Shown here: positions 9,065 through 18,796 of the stretch, piece by piece
How positions within the stretch are numbered: position 1 is the first letter of the stretch
Layout of the letters: each line of letters opens with the position of its first letter
DNA from: Neisseria dentiae
GTDB taxonomy: Bacteria > Pseudomonadota > Gammaproteobacteria > Burkholderiales > Neisseriaceae
Direction: 5' to 3'
Length of the DNA: 64,000 nucleotides
Assembly: GCF_024580525.1 (NCBI RefSeq)
Contig: NZ_JANIKQ010000001.1
Location: 62,001 to 126,000, forward strand
The notes under the pieces: generated by a model
Database searches by the model: none
What the model was told of the DNA's origin: nothing
Seen by the model: the letters and a program-made list of their open reading frames with translations, nothing else
Program-made: the position numbers and the translations under genes

Positions 9065-9199
9065 ATGAAAAAACTCGTATTGGCCGCATTGGCCGCCATG
9101 ACTTTATTATCTGCCTGTAACACTGTATCAGGCTTCGGTAAAGACGTATCCAAAGCCGGCGACAAGCTTGAGCAATCCGCCGACCGCCACGCCCACTAA
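9065..9199 (+). CDS. Entericidin-like small lipoprotein, 44 aa
   Basis: ATG at 9065 with GGAG 8 bases upstream. The signal is MKKLVLAALAAMTLLSAC, with acylated Cys18, and the mature peptide begins NTVSGFGKDVSKAGDKLEQ. The GFGKDVSKAGDK pattern is that of the entericidin A/B (EcnAB) family of tiny membrane lipoproteins. E. coli EcnA and EcnB are described as an antidote/bacteriolytic pair; only one member is present here, so a toxin-antitoxin role is not implied. The gene has its own strong terminator and sits between leuC and leuD, which are usually adjacent. Confidence 0.85.
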   Translation: MKKLVLAALAAMTLLSACNTVSGFGKDVSKAGDKLEQSADRHAH

Positions 9200-9221
9200 T
9201 TCAACAGCATCAAATATCTTC

Positions 9222-9250
9222 ACCCCCGCAACCGCTGTTACTGCGGGGGT
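9222..9250 (+). terminator. Terminator after the entericidin-like gene
   Basis: ACCCCCGCA / TGCGGGGGT with an 11-base loop, followed by ATTTTT. It ends 25 bases before the leuD start, so leuD needs read-through or a promoter within this segment. Confidence 0.85.
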
Positions 9251-9274
9251 ATTTTTCAAACCGAAAGTACGAAC

Positions 9275-9916
9275 ATGAAAGCATTCACGCAAATCACCGC
9301 ACTGGTTGCCCCGCTTGACCGCGCCAACGTCGATACCGACGCCATTATTCCCAAACAATTCTTAAAATCCATCAAACGCAGCGGCTTCGGCCCCAATGCC
9401 TTCGACGAATGGCGCTACCTCGACCACGGCGAGCCGGGCATGGACAACAGCAAACGCCCGCTCAACCCCGATTTTTCGCTCAACCAGCCGCGCTACCAAG
9501 GTGCGCAGATTCTGCTTACCCGTAAAAACTTCGGCTGCGGCTCCTCGCGCGAGCACGCCCCGTGGGCACTCGACGACTACGGTTTCCGTGCCGTAATCGC
9601 CCCCAGCTTTGCCGATATTTTCTTCAACAACTGCTACAAAAACGGCCTGCTGCCGATTGTGTTGAGCGAAGAAGAAGTCGACCAACTGTTTAAAGAAGTA
9701 GAAGCCAACGAAGGCTACCGGTTGGCCATTAATTTGGAAAAACAGACCCTGACCACACCGAGCGGCCAAACATTTACTTTCGACATTACCGAACACCGCA
9801 AACACTGCCTGTTAAACGGTCTCGACGAAATCGGCCTCACCCTGCAACACGCCGGTGAAATCAAAGCATTTGAAGAAAAGCGCAAAGCCTCGCAGCCGTG
9901 GCTGTTTAATGCTTAA
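9275..9916 (+). CDS. leuD: 3-isopropylmalate dehydratase small subunit
   Basis: 213-residue swivelling subunit of isopropylmalate isomerase, partner of LeuC at 7.5 kb. Family blocks are [22 protein letters not shown] (read as VDTD and PKQF), [15 protein letters not shown] and [17 protein letters not shown]. The length matches the family. leuB, which often follows leuD in Neisseria, is not present downstream; the next genes are the convergent pilHIJKX cluster. An inverted DUS pair separates them. Confidence 0.97.
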   Translation: MKAFTQITALVAPLDRANVDTDAIIPKQFLKSIKRSGFGPNAFDEWRYLDHGEPGMDNSKRPLNPDFSLNQPRYQGAQILLTRKNFGCGSSREHAPWALDDYGFRAVIAPSFADIFFNNCYKNGLLPIVLSEEEVDQLFKEVEANEGYRLAINLEKQTLTTPSGQTFTFDITEHRKHCLLNGLDEIGLTLQHAGEIKAFEEKRKASQPWLFNA

Positions 9917-9965
9917 TTCCCCCACCAATAAAGCGACAGTTGGGGTTGTTGCAAAAATATCTTAA

Positions 9966-9999
9966 AGGCCGTCTGAAAACTTAATGTTTCAGACGGCCT
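9966..9999. terminator. Inverted DUS pair between leuD and pilX
   Basis: AGGCCGTCTGAAA / TTTCAGACGGCCT across 8 bases. It serves as a shared terminator for the convergent leuD and pil transcription units. Confidence 0.8.
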
Positions 10000-10015
10000 G
10001 ACTCAATATCTATCC

Positions 10016-10480
10016 CTATTTTTTACCGCCAATCTGCTCACATTTCCCCGTGGTGAGATAAGCTTGTGCGGAATCAGCATCTTGGCATCGGTAAGCCTCA
10101 CCAATGCTGTTCATCCACAGCGCCAAGGTATAACCGCTAGTTGCTTTCGGCGTAACCACCAAGTTATAGCGCGAACTTTTGGCTGCGTCAGGCATGGCCA
10201 CGGTTATATCGTAGCGGGCAACCAAATCCGGTTCTTTAAATAATCCGGATATGTGGCTTTCCAAATCGGTTTGCGAAGATAGCGAACCGGGTTCACTTAC
10301 CCGCTTGGTTTTAATATTGTTATTGATATCCACCAATTCCGCGTGAGCATCGGTTAAATGTCCGCGCTCGATATAGTGGTTATACGACGGGTAAGCAATT
10401 GCAGCGAGAATGCCGATAATGGCCACCACAATCATCAATTCAACCAAGGTAAAACCTTGTGTTTGCCGTTTCGGTTTCAT
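10016..10480 (-). CDS. pilX: Minor pilin PilX/PilL
   Basis: 154-residue class III-signal pilin: a short basic leader MKPKRQTQG, then [24 protein letters not shown], with the invariant Glu5 of the mature protein. The C-terminal region [29 protein letters not shown], with its pair of cysteines (Cys ~134 and ~149), closely follows meningococcal PilX, which promotes bacterial aggregation and adhesion through its D-region. Being the last gene of pilHIJKX also fits. It starts 8 bases after the pilK stop. PilL, the gonococcal name, is the same gene position. Confidence 0.9.
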   Translation of the reverse strand: MKPKRQTQGFTLVELMIVVAIIGILAAIAYPSYNHYIERGHLTDAHAELVDINNNIKTKRVSEPGSLSSQTDLESHISGLFKEPDLVARYDITVAMPDAAKSSRYNLVVTPKATSGYTLALWMNSIGEAYRCQDADSAQAYLTTGKCEQIGGKK

Positions 10481-10488
10481 ACTTCCCC

Positions 10489-11055
10489 TTAACTTGCAGC
10501 AACATAAGACTGCAAAATCACTACCGTATTACTATTTTGGCCCCATGCTTTAGCAGTTACGCGATAAATAACCGTGCCGTCGGTTTGGGTGCTGATATAT
10601 TCGATAATATAACGGGGGTTGGTTCTAGCACCTGCAACCGTTACCGCCCTGCCATTGGTGTCAAGGCACGAGCTGTTATTATTGCCGCAGGTAACGCGCT
10701 CCCAAGCAGCTACGCCGCCTGTTTCCGCTTGAACAACAATATCCCCGAAAGTGCCGGCTGTTGCATTGGCAGGGCTGCATAAAGCATCGGTACAATTCGG
10801 TGAAAAAGTTACTCTGTTTTCAAATTCGGCTGTCGCAATTCTGCTCTCACCTGTACGCAAAGCTGTTTCTGCCAAGGTGGTGGCATATTTATGGTCGGCA
10901 TCGTTGGTGCTGATACGCTGCTCGGTGTTATACGATTGCGTTACACTTACTACCAAAAATGCCACCACAATCATCACCATCAGCACAATAAACAGTGAAA
11001 AACCCTGTTGTGCCGATTTAGGTGTAGAAATTATGAAAGGCTGCGGTTGGCGCAT
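10489..11055 (-). CDS. pilK: Minor pilin-like protein PilK
   Basis: 188-residue pilus assembly protein with the prepilin-like start [22 protein letters not shown]. The usual Glu5 is absent (Ile at that place), as in the GspK/PilX_N type of tip pseudopilin. [21 protein letters not shown] and the end [22 protein letters not shown] match neisserial PilK as I remember it. The ATG has GGGGAGG a few bases upstream and the gene overlaps the pilJ end by 25 bases, so translation is coupled. It is thought to form part of the minor-pilin complex that primes type IV pilus assembly. Confidence 0.9.
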   Translation of the reverse strand: MRQPQPFIISTPKSAQQGFSLFIVLMVMIVVAFLVVSVTQSYNTEQRISTNDADHKYATTLAETALRTGESRIATAEFENRVTFSPNCTDALCSPANATAGTFGDIVVQAETGGVAAWERVTCGNNNSSCLDTNGRAVTVAGARTNPRYIIEYISTQTDGTVIYRVTAKAWGQNSNTVVILQSYVAAS

Positions 11056-11987
11056 GTGTTTCCTCCCCTTATTGTTGCGTCGATAGTGTAGATTTGATTG
11101 GCATTCGCTGCGCCCCCGTTCAGATTGATGCGCACAAAAGCAGGAACCCTATTCAACTCGGTTGAGTATTGGAAAGTTTCAGTATGCCCTGCCCCATCAG
11201 GACAATTATTAACATAGAGATATCTGAAAGTTGCCCCTGTAACACCACTTACCAACAATTGGGGGTTACCCCATGAATCCCCATTCAACTGGAAACGGAA
11301 GAAACCTGTTTGTCCGCCGATAGAGCCGGTTGCGTACGCATGTACGGCATAACGCAAAACGGAAATTTCACTATCGTTTACCGTTGCTCCGCCCAATTCG
11401 CTCTTAATGGTTGCTGCCGCAGGCCGGTTATCATCTGCCGGTCGAACCAAAGCGTTGCATGTGCTAAACACCAAAGGTTCGCCTACCGAAGGATTTTCAC
11501 TGCCATAGATAAAGACCAAAGCATCAGAAGAAGCTGCAAAACCTGCCGGACTAAAATCAGCTCTAGCAATACTGCGGACAGGCATCAGGTTGTCGGCATC
11601 GTTCTCCAATCTGAAAGCTTCACTACCGGAGGTATTTGTATTTTTATCACTAATGGTTCTGCTGCCCTTTTTGGCTTTTACTACTACCGCACTTCCGCTA
11701 CCTATAGTTTCGGTATGTTTCTCAATATCGGCCATCATATTGAAGCAACCGAAGCCACCTGCCATACGGGCATCGCGCACCACCATATTGGCGGCATTAC
11801 GCAAATCTTGCTGTGTGTTCATACGGCTGTCGGCGGCATTATTTAACTGACGGGCGGTAAAATAACCTTTGCTCACGGCCACCAAGACAATCATGCTTAA
11901 TGCGCTGGCCACCAAAAATTCTATCAGGCTGAAACCCTTGATATTTTGCGCGCCCGTAATCAGCGGGTAATATTTTTTGTTTTTCAT
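11031..11987 (-). CDS. pilJ: Minor pilin PilJ (PilW family)
   Basis: 318-residue PilW-type minor pilin. The prepilin site is NIKGFSLIEFLVASALSMIVLVAVSKG, with Glu5 present, preceded by a longer-than-usual basic leader of 18 residues (MKNKKYYPLITGAQNIKG). The large C-terminal domain begins RDARMAGGFGCFN and contains several cysteines. The ending [10 protein letters not shown] overlaps pilK. It belongs with PilH, PilI, PilK and PilX in the priming complex at the pilus base or tip. It lies 18 bases downstream of pilI. Confidence 0.9.
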   Translation of the reverse strand: MKNKKYYPLITGAQNIKGFSLIEFLVASALSMIVLVAVSKGYFTARQLNNAADSRMNTQQDLRNAANMVVRDARMAGGFGCFNMMADIEKHTETIGSGSAVVVKAKKGSRTISDKNTNTSGSEAFRLENDADNLMPVRSIARADFSPAGFAASSDALVFIYGSENPSVGEPLVFSTCNALVRPADDNRPAAATIKSELGGATVNDSEISVLRYAVHAYATGSIGGQTGFFRFQLNGDSWGNPQLLVSGVTGATFRYLYVNNCPDGAGHTETFQYSTELNRVPAFVRINLNGGAANANQIYTIDATIRGGNTCANRSLS

Positions 11988-12005
11988 ATTCGCTCTGTCA
12001 TCTGA

Positions 12006-12737
12006 TTAGTCTGGCATACGTGCTTCATAAGTATAGACCAACTTATTGTTATTACTTGCATTACTATTTAACGTGTTTTCATTTGCTTTTTCCGTATCGA
12101 CCTGCCAAAGCACTTTAATGAATAAAGGATCACCATCCCCGCCTGTACAATTGGTTTGTGTGCTACCATTAGCCGCAATCGCCATCGCCCTACCTGTTGT
12201 GTCGTTACAAATGGTGTATTTAATATCCGCATTTGGCAAAGCTCGAGCTAACGCATCTTCAAAACGCCCCAATTGATCTAATAACAAATCCCTTTTATCC
12301 ATATTTGTAGCCGTATCTTGCTGACACCATCCACTGGTTACACATTTGCGCACTGTTTTATTATTGATTCTCGAATTTCTATAACTTAATGCCCTTGCTC
12401 CAGTAATAATTGCATCATATCTTTTTCTAACCCAGCCCGTTTCTTCTCCATTTACACCTACTTCTACCGACAAAGTCGGGTTAATCTGCATTCCCTCCAT
12501 CAAGTTCTGTACTGCTTGGGCGACAACGGTTTGGCTCTCGGCTTCGCGCACGCTGGATACGGTGCGCAATTGGGTGGCGAGCAATGCCAGCACGCCGACG
12601 GCCAATACGAACATGGCCACCAGCACTTCAACCAGCGTCATGCCGCTTTGGCTTTGTTTCAGACGGCCTTTACTGCCCGCCGGTGTGCAGATTGCGGCGT
12701 TTGTGTGTGGATGGTTCGGGTATAAAGTTTTGCGCAT
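12006..12737 (-). CDS. pilI: Minor pilin PilI (PilV family)
   Basis: 243-residue protein with an unusually long leader of about 32 residues before the prepilin peptidase site SG|MTLVEVLVAMFVLAVGVLALLATQLR. Methionine replaces the usual phenylalanine at +1 and Glu5 is present. The type IV pilus modification protein PilV family has the same MTLxEVLVAMFVLxxGxLA start. The long leader contains residues encoded by a DUS (GRLKQ at about 12665). A shorter start (for example an internal non-ATG codon) cannot be excluded, but the ATG at 12737 has no better rival. Part of the pilHIJKX operon. Confidence 0.88.
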   Translation of the reverse strand: MRKTLYPNHPHTNAAICTPAGSKGRLKQSQSGMTLVEVLVAMFVLAVGVLALLATQLRTVSSVREAESQTVVAQAVQNLMEGMQINPTLSVEVGVNGEETGWVRKRYDAIITGARALSYRNSRINNKTVRKCVTSGWCQQDTATNMDKRDLLLDQLGRFEDALARALPNADIKYTICNDTTGRAMAIAANGSTQTNCTGGDGDPLFIKVLWQVDTEKANENTLNSNASNNNKLVYTYEARMPD

Positions 12738-12809
12738 ATTTTCCCCATGCGGTTTTTATTTAAGGGTTAGTGCTCGGGTGAAACCGTATCTTTTAGTTTA
12801 AGGCAACGG

Positions 12810-13469
12810 TTATTCATCTTTATATTTGCACAGTTTGGCAATTGTGCCTGTGGCTCCGCTTTCGCATTTCTGCACCCTGCCGCTGCTGTCTATCAACAAA
12901 ATCGAAGCCCGCGATGCTTTGGTGTTGTCGTCTTTTGCGGCGGCATCGGTAGCGGCAATTTTGACAAAACCGCCGCCTATAGTGAATGTGCCGTCTGTGG
13001 CGGCGGCGTGGCCGAATGTGCCATTAGGGTAAAATGCCCACACGGTATTGCTGTTTTGTTTTGTGCCGCTGAAGTTGTAGGTATTGAACTGGTAGCTGGT
13101 GCGCTCTTCATTTTGTGCGTTCAAAATAACGGTGCGCAAATCAATATCGGTGTTACGCGTGTAACTGCCGTCTTTGTTGGTGTCGGCAAATGCCACCATG
13201 CCTTTGCCTGCATGGGCGGTGTTGCAGTAGAGATCGGGATTGCCGTCCACTTTAATTTGTGCGGGGCAAACATAAACCGGCAGATTCAAACGGACGGCTT
13301 CGCCGCGGGCGAAGCGCAGGAGATTGGCCACCTGCTCCGCCTGGCTGGCGGCTCGGCGGGAGGCTATCCATTGGCTCATATTGGGAAAGGCTATTGCGGC
13401 CATAATTGCCACAATGGCAATCACGATCAACAGCTCGGTTAAGGTGAAACCTTGGTATTTTGAACGCAT
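12810..13469 (-). CDS. pilH: Minor pilin PilH (FimT/GspH family)
   Basis: About 219 residues. MRSKYQGFTLTELLIVIAIVAIMAAIAFPNMSQW gives a short leader, cleavage after Gly, and Glu5. The region SQAEQVANLLRFARGEAVRLNLPVYVCP is typical of GspH/FimT minor pilins, some of which bind DNA in natural transformation. The ATG at 13469 is chosen over the in-frame TTG two codons upstream because AGG lies 7 bases before it. It is the first gene of the pilHIJKX operon and follows dnaB on the same strand, as in other Neisseria. Confidence 0.9.
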   Translation of the reverse strand: MRSKYQGFTLTELLIVIAIVAIMAAIAFPNMSQWIASRRAASQAEQVANLLRFARGEAVRLNLPVYVCPAQIKVDGNPDLYCNTAHAGKGMVAFADTNKDGSYTRNTDIDLRTVILNAQNEERTSYQFNTYNFSGTKQNSNTVWAFYPNGTFGHAAATDGTFTIGGGFVKIAATDAAAKDDNTKASRASILLIDSSGRVQKCESGATGTIAKLCKYKDE

Positions 13470-13577
13470 GAGCAAACCTGACGACGTTGTTTGGGTAATG
13501 TGTTTTTTTAAATATTCAATCTGTTTTTCAGACGGCCTGATATAGGCTGATTAATATTTAAGCGGTAATGCCATAAA

Positions 13578-13605
13578 AAACACCCGCAGCCGGCCACGGG
13601 TGTTT
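13578..13605 (-). terminator. Terminator after dnaB
   Basis: AAACACCCG / CGGGTGTTT with a 10-base loop. On the minus strand it is followed by TTTTTT. It separates dnaB from the pil operon, so pilH should have its own promoter in 13470-13575. Confidence 0.85.
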
Positions 13606-13750
13606 AATCTGCGATTGTGCAATCATGCCCCCGTTTATTCGGCCCTGCTCTTTGGCAGTTTTGTTTATTTTCGTTGATTATTGTAAACGATAACGCGGCG
13701 GCATACCTAATAAAATATGAAATCCGCCTACTTGGCGGCGGAAATCTGTA

Positions 13751-15160
13751 TCAATCTTCCATCATTGCGGCATCGGGCACGTAGGCGGCGTTTTCAAATT
13801 TGGTGAACTGGCCGATAAAGGTGAGAAACACTTTGCCCGTGGGGCCGTTGCGGTGTTTGCCGATGATACATTCTGCCAAACCTTTAAACTGGGTTTCGGC
13901 ATTGTAGTATTCGTCGCGGTACATAAACATAATCAGGTCGGCGTCTTGCTCGATGGCGCCGGATTCGCGCAGGTCGGACATCATCGGCCGTTTGTCGGTG
14001 CGCTGTTCCACCGTGCGGCTCAATTGCGACAAAGCAATCACGGGCACTTGCAGCTCTTTGGCCAAAGCTTTGAGCGAGCGGGAAATTTCGCCCAGCTCGG
14101 ATGCGCGGTTGTCGCTGCGGCCGGAGCCTGCCATCAATTGCAGATAGTCGATTACAATCAGGCCGAGCTTGCCGTTAAACTGGCGGGCAAGGCGGCGGGC
14201 GCGGGCGCGCAGCTCGAGCGCGGTTAAGCCAGGGGTTTCGTCGATAAACATGGGGGCGTCGGAAAGCTTGACGACGGCGTCGTTCAGACGGCCCCAATGT
14301 TCGTCTTCCAAACGGCCGGTTTTGAGAACGTGCTGGTCGAGCCTGCCCACCGAGCCGAGCATACGCATCACCAGTTGCGCGCCGCCCATTTCCATAGAAA
14401 ACACGGCCACGGGCAGTTTGGATTCGACCGCAACGTGCTCGGCGATATTGATGGAAAACGCGGTTTTACCCATAGACGGCCGGCCGGCCACGATAATCAG
14501 GTCGCCCGGTTGCAGGCCGGAGGTTTTTTTATCCAAATCGATAAAACCGGTGGCAATGCCGGTTACTTCGTCGGGATTGTCGCGCGAATAAAGCATATCG
14601 ATGCGCTCGACCACTTCTTTCAAAAGCGCGGGCATCTCCAAAAAGCCCTGTTTGGATTTGGCCGTGCTCTCGGCAATCTGGAAAACTTTGTTTTCGGCTT
14701 CGTCGAGAAGCTGCCCCGCGTCGCGGCCTTGCGGGTTGTAGGCGCTGCGGGCGATTTCGGTGCCCACTTCGGCTAGCTGGCGCATAATCGAGCGTTCGCG
14801 CACGATTTCGGCATAGCGGCGGATATTGGCGGCCGAAGGGGTGTTTTGCGCCAAAGTAATCAGATAGTTGAACCCGCCGGCGGCCTCCAGCTCTTCGCTG
14901 CGCTCCAAAGCCTCCTGCACGGTAATCACGTCGGCGGGGCGGCTTTCGTTAATCAAGTTGGCAATGCTGCGGAAAATCAGCCGGTGTTCGTGGCGGTAAA
15001 AATCTTCGGTGCCGACCACATCGGCGATTCTGTCCCACGCGGCGTTTTCGAGCAGCAGGCCGCCCAACACCGACTGCTCCGCCTCCATAGAGTGCGGCGG
15101 CAGCGACAACGCGCTCACTTCGCGGTCTTCAGACGGCATCATATCGGTGTAGTCGTTCAT
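13751..15160 (-). CDS. dnaB: Replicative DNA helicase DnaB
   Basis: 469-residue DnaB. The N-terminal primase-binding domain starts PHSMEAEQSVLGGLLLENAAWDRI. The RecA-like C-terminal domain has Walker A GRPSMGKTAF (about residues 226-235), VFSMEMGG, Walker B in LIVIDYLQLM, and SQLSRTVEQR, with DLRESGAIEQDAD near the end. It unwinds DNA at the fork as a hexamer and recruits primase DnaG. There is no intein. It is encoded just upstream of the minor pilin operon, the usual neisserial neighbour. Confidence 0.97.
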   Translation of the reverse strand: MNDYTDMMPSEDREVSALSLPPHSMEAEQSVLGGLLLENAAWDRIADVVGTEDFYRHEHRLIFRSIANLINESRPADVITVQEALERSEELEAAGGFNYLITLAQNTPSAANIRRYAEIVRERSIMRQLAEVGTEIARSAYNPQGRDAGQLLDEAENKVFQIAESTAKSKQGFLEMPALLKEVVERIDMLYSRDNPDEVTGIATGFIDLDKKTSGLQPGDLIIVAGRPSMGKTAFSINIAEHVAVESKLPVAVFSMEMGGAQLVMRMLGSVGRLDQHVLKTGRLEDEHWGRLNDAVVKLSDAPMFIDETPGLTALELRARARRLARQFNGKLGLIVIDYLQLMAGSGRSDNRASELGEISRSLKALAKELQVPVIALSQLSRTVEQRTDKRPMMSDLRESGAIEQDADLIMFMYRDEYYNAETQFKGLAECIIGKHRNGPTGKVFLTFIGQFTKFENAAYVPDAAMMED

Positions 15161-15344
15161 AGGTTTGGCCTTAGCGTTTGGGAAAGCCGTTTATTATAGC
15201 CGAAGGCGCGGAGCGGCGGTTTGGATAGTTATTCAAAATAAAAAAGCGGTAAACAGCGGCTAAAGCTGTGAGGTTTCTTCGCTATAAACAGCCAAGCGGT
15301 GCTATACTCACGCCCGTTTAAACCGATTTGAAAAAGGAAACATC

Positions 15345-15878
15345 ATGGCTGATTTCAACAAAATCCTCACTCCCGGCGACGTGGACGGCGGTATCATCAA
15401 TGTTGTGAACGAAATTCCCGCAGGCAGCAACCACAAAATCGAATGGAACCGCAAACTGGGTGCTTTCCAGCTCGACCGCGTGGAACCCGCTATCTTTGCC
15501 AAACCCACCAACTACGGCTTTATCCCGCAAACCCTCGATGAAGACGGCGACGAGTTGGATGTTTTACTGGTTACCGAGCAGCCTTTGGCCACCGGCGTAT
15601 TTTTAGAAGCGAAAATCATCGGTGTGATGAAGTTTGTTGACGACGGCGAAGTGGACGACAAAATCGTGTGCGTGCCCGCCGACGACCGCAACAACGGCAA
15701 TGCCTACAACAGCTTGGCCGATTTGCCGCAGCAATTAATCAAGCAAATCGAGTTCCACTTCAACAATTATAAAGCCCTGAAAAAACCCGGCTCCACCAAA
15801 GTTGAACACTGGGGCGATGTGGAAGAAGCCAAAGCGGTGATTAAAGAATCTATCGAACGTTGGAACAAACAGGCTTAA
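15345..15878 (+). CDS. ppa: Inorganic pyrophosphatase (family I)
   Basis: 177-residue soluble pyrophosphatase that hydrolyses PPi to phosphate and so pulls biosynthetic reactions forward. Family signature residues appear in KIEWNRKLGAFQLDR, NYGFIPQTLDEDGDELDVLL (the metal-binding DxDxxD-type core) and DDRNNGNAYNSL. A purine-rich GAAAAAGGAAACATC precedes the ATG. The divergent dnaB lies about 185 bases upstream. A strong terminator follows within 45 bases. Confidence 0.95.
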   Translation: MADFNKILTPGDVDGGIINVVNEIPAGSNHKIEWNRKLGAFQLDRVEPAIFAKPTNYGFIPQTLDEDGDELDVLLVTEQPLATGVFLEAKIIGVMKFVDDGEVDDKIVCVPADDRNNGNAYNSLADLPQQLIKQIEFHFNNYKALKKPGSTKVEHWGDVEEAKAVIKESIERWNKQA

Positions 15879-15920
15879 AACCCGTGTTGCGGCAGGCACC
15901 GTAAAGAAAACCTTAATCTA

Positions 15921-15953
15921 AAAAAGATACCCGGATTATCCGGGTATCTTTTT
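15921..15953 (+). terminator. Terminator after ppa
   Basis: AAAAAGATACCCGG / CCGGGTATCTTTTT with a 5-base loop, ending in a T run. Confidence 0.9.
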
Positions 15954-15979
15954 GTTTCTTGAATTGCCAAGCCTGCAAT

Positions 15980-16043
15980 CCGACCCAAACATCTCATTGT
16001 TTTAAAAGAAATAGTAGGTGCTCGAGTCAAGCCCGAGTATGAC
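15980..16043. repeat. Paired-palindrome repeat, copy 2 (decayed)
   Basis: The right module (16019-16043, TGCTCGAGTCAAGCCCGAGT then ATGAC) is intact. The left is reduced to CGACCCAAACATCT. It is related to the copies at 2.8, 24.0, 36.0, 37.7 and 58.1 kb. Confidence 0.65.
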
Positions 16044-16076
16044 GGTGTTTAGGCATTTCAGACGGCCTTAAGGTAT

Positions 16077-16127
16077 TTTGCAAAGATCTTGCTCTCAAAA
16101 TGCCCAAACAAATTTGGCAAAGATCTC
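16077..16127. repeat. Two CAAAGATCT repeat ends next to a DUS
   Basis: TTTTGCAAAGATCT (16077-16090) and TTGGCAAAGATCTC (about 16114-16127) lie in direct orientation. The second runs into AGGCCGTCTGAAA. They match the right end of the MITE-like element at 19.5 kb. Confidence 0.6.
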
Positions 16128-16159
16128 AGGCCGTCTGAAAAAATAAATCCGCAACACCT

Positions 16160-16843
16160 TCAAGAAAACGCCGAGGCCAATTCCTGCCGCATTTTATCGA
16201 TAACGGCTTTGTAGTCGGCTTGGCCAAAAATCGCCGAGCCGGCCACAAACGTATCTGCACCTGCCGCCGCAACGGCGGCGATATTGTCGGTTTTAATGCC
16301 GCCGTCCACTTCGAGTGCAATTTTTCGACCGCTTTCACCTTCATACATATCGAGCAAATCGCGCACTTGGCGGATTTTCACCAGCGTTTGCGGAATAAAG
16401 CTCTGCCCGCCGAAACCGGGGTTAACCGACATCAGCAACACCATATCCAGCCTGTCGAGCACGTTTTCTAACACATAAACCGGCGTGGCAGGGTTCAATA
16501 CCAGCCCGGCCTGGCAGCCGGAATCTTTAATCAGGCTCAGGCTACGGTCGACATGGCGGCTTGCTTCGGGGTGAAACGTGATAATGTCCGCTCCGGCTTT
16601 GGCAAAAGACAGTATCAAATCGTCTACCGGCTCCACCATCAGGTGCACGTCCACCGGCACGGTACTGTAAGGTTTGAGGGCGGCGCACACCATCGGGCCG
16701 AAAGTCAGGTTGGGCACATAATGGTTATCCATCACATCGAAATGGATAAGGTCGGCGCCCGCTTCGATAACGCGTGTAACTTCTTCACCCAAACGGGCGA
16801 AATCAGCCGATAAGATACTCGGAGCGATACGGAACTGTTGCAC
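16160..16843 (-). CDS. rpe: Ribulose-phosphate 3-epimerase
   Basis: 227-residue TIM-barrel enzyme interconverting ribulose-5-phosphate and xylulose-5-phosphate in the pentose phosphate pathway. Signature blocks: [55 protein letters not shown] and [11 protein letters not shown], which include the metal-binding His/Asp residues and the phosphate-binding loop. The length is normal. It stands alone with a DUS on each side. Confidence 0.96.
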   Translation of the reverse strand: MQQFRIAPSILSADFARLGEEVTRVIEAGADLIHFDVMDNHYVPNLTFGPMVCAALKPYSTVPVDVHLMVEPVDDLILSFAKAGADIITFHPEASRHVDRSLSLIKDSGCQAGLVLNPATPVYVLENVLDRLDMVLLMSVNPGFGGQSFIPQTLVKIRQVRDLLDMYEGESGRKIALEVDGGIKTDNIAAVAAAGADTFVAGSAIFGQADYKAVIDKMRQELASAFS

Positions 16844-17059
16844 GATTGGTTTTCCTTTAAGTGTTTTTTGTTTCAGACGGCCTCTGATTTGAAAAGTTCA
16901 AATCACGCCGATTACAATACCATCAATTACAATATACTGTTTTCAAAACAAGTTTTAAATAAAATTTCTTTGTCATTAACGAATGTTAACCGTGATTATA
17001 CCGCGCTTCACATACATATCCGCTAATATTTTGCGGGTATTGAAGTTTGGGAAAACAAT

Positions 17060-17494
17060 ATGCTTATCACAATAAAATCTAACCTCCTGCTGCAAGCTGC
17101 CGCAATTGGCGGCTGCCTGCTGCTTTTGGGCGCAACCTATGCCCAAGCCTCCCCGATGACCCGTCTTGACGATTTCCACCCCAATTGCGATGTGCGCCCG
17201 CTGGGATTGAGCCATGCCCAAACCAACGAATTGCGCAATATCCGAAAAGAATACAAAAAAGCCATCGAAAAAGCCTTGCGCAAAGACGAACGTGTGAATA
17301 AAAACCGCCGCCGCGATATTATCAAAATCCTTTCCAGCGACAAATTCAATGCCGATGATGCGCGCGATTATGTAGAAAACCGTTATCTTTCCGGCATGGA
17401 GTTTGCGGTTGACGAATTATCCATCCAACACCGTTTTTACAAACTGCTCACGCCGTCGCAACGGCAATATTGGCTGAATGCCTGCCTGCGGTAA
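17060..17494 (+). CDS. Periplasmic Spy/CpxP-like protein
   Basis: 144 residues with a cleavable signal (AAAIGGCLLLLGATYAQA, cut before SPM). The mature protein is highly charged and predicted helical. It has two LTxxQ-like motifs, LGLSHAQTNELRNIRKEY near the start and LLTPSQRQYWLNACL at the end. This is the layout of the Spy/CpxP family of small helical periplasmic chaperones or stress adaptors. The assignment rests on motif layout, not close identity. Cys56 or so and the near-terminal Cys could form a disulfide. No CpxAR-like genes are nearby. Confidence 0.65.
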   Translation: MLITIKSNLLLQAAAIGGCLLLLGATYAQASPMTRLDDFHPNCDVRPLGLSHAQTNELRNIRKEYKKAIEKALRKDERVNKNRRRDIIKILSSDKFNADDARDYVENRYLSGMEFAVDELSIQHRFYKLLTPSQRQYWLNACLR

Positions 17495-17533
17495 TTTACC
17501 GCCTTTCCTATCAAACTGTTTTCCAAATAAGCA

Positions 17534-17565
17534 AAAAGCCGTCTGAAAATTTTCAGACGGCCTTT
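17534..17565. terminator. DUS palindrome, shared terminator
   Basis: GCCGTCTGAAAA directly abuts TTTTCAGACGGC (17538-17561) with A4 and T4 flanks. It terminates both the Spy-like gene and the convergent argB. Confidence 0.85.
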
Positions 17566-17581
17566 TCTCAACACAACTACC

Positions 17582-18493
<912 letters not shown>

Positions 18494-18710
18494 TCATTGG
18501 TTTCAGACGGCCTATGTTATACCAATCCGAAAAAATAAGCTAACCGCCCGAAGGTGGGCCGTTTTCAAAACGCCAATCCTGCTTGCTTGGCAAAATGTTG
18601 CATTCCGGCCAATATACGGGGTGGTTCACGTTTTCAGACGGCCTTTTTACATTTCGGTTACTGCAAATTGCATAGAAAACTACGATAATGCCGCCGTTCA
18701 CAAACAATCT

Positions 18711-18777
18711 GTAGCGGCTTAAATTCAACACATAAGGTGTTGCCTCGCCTTGTCCGTATTAAATTTAAGCCACTATA
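18711..18777. repeat. Shortened Correia-type element
   Basis: The ends GCGGCTTAAATTCAACACA and AAATTTAAGCCACTATA are inverted copies of the Correia end sequence. The middle holds GTTGCCTCGCCTTGTCCGTA, the Correia core with an internal deletion. The element ends 20 bases before the cyclophilin start codon. The intact element at 47.1 kb shares the same ends. Confidence 0.85.
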
Positions 18778-18781
18778 TAAT
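18750..18781 (+). promoter_or_regulatory. Possible promoter formed by the Correia element end
   Basis: TTGTCC (18750-18755) and TATATA (18774-18779) are 18 bases apart. The -10 box lies in the right end of the shortened Correia element, upstream of the cyclophilin gene. An overlapping TATAAT is at 18776-18781. The spacing to the ATG is short, so this is tentative. Confidence 0.4.
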
Positions 18782-18796
18782 TTTTTTGGAAGCCTT

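Noticed and set aside
9065..9199. Entericidin toxin-antidote pair
   Set aside because: Only one small lipoprotein gene is present; no second entericidin frame lies within the neighbouring DNA.
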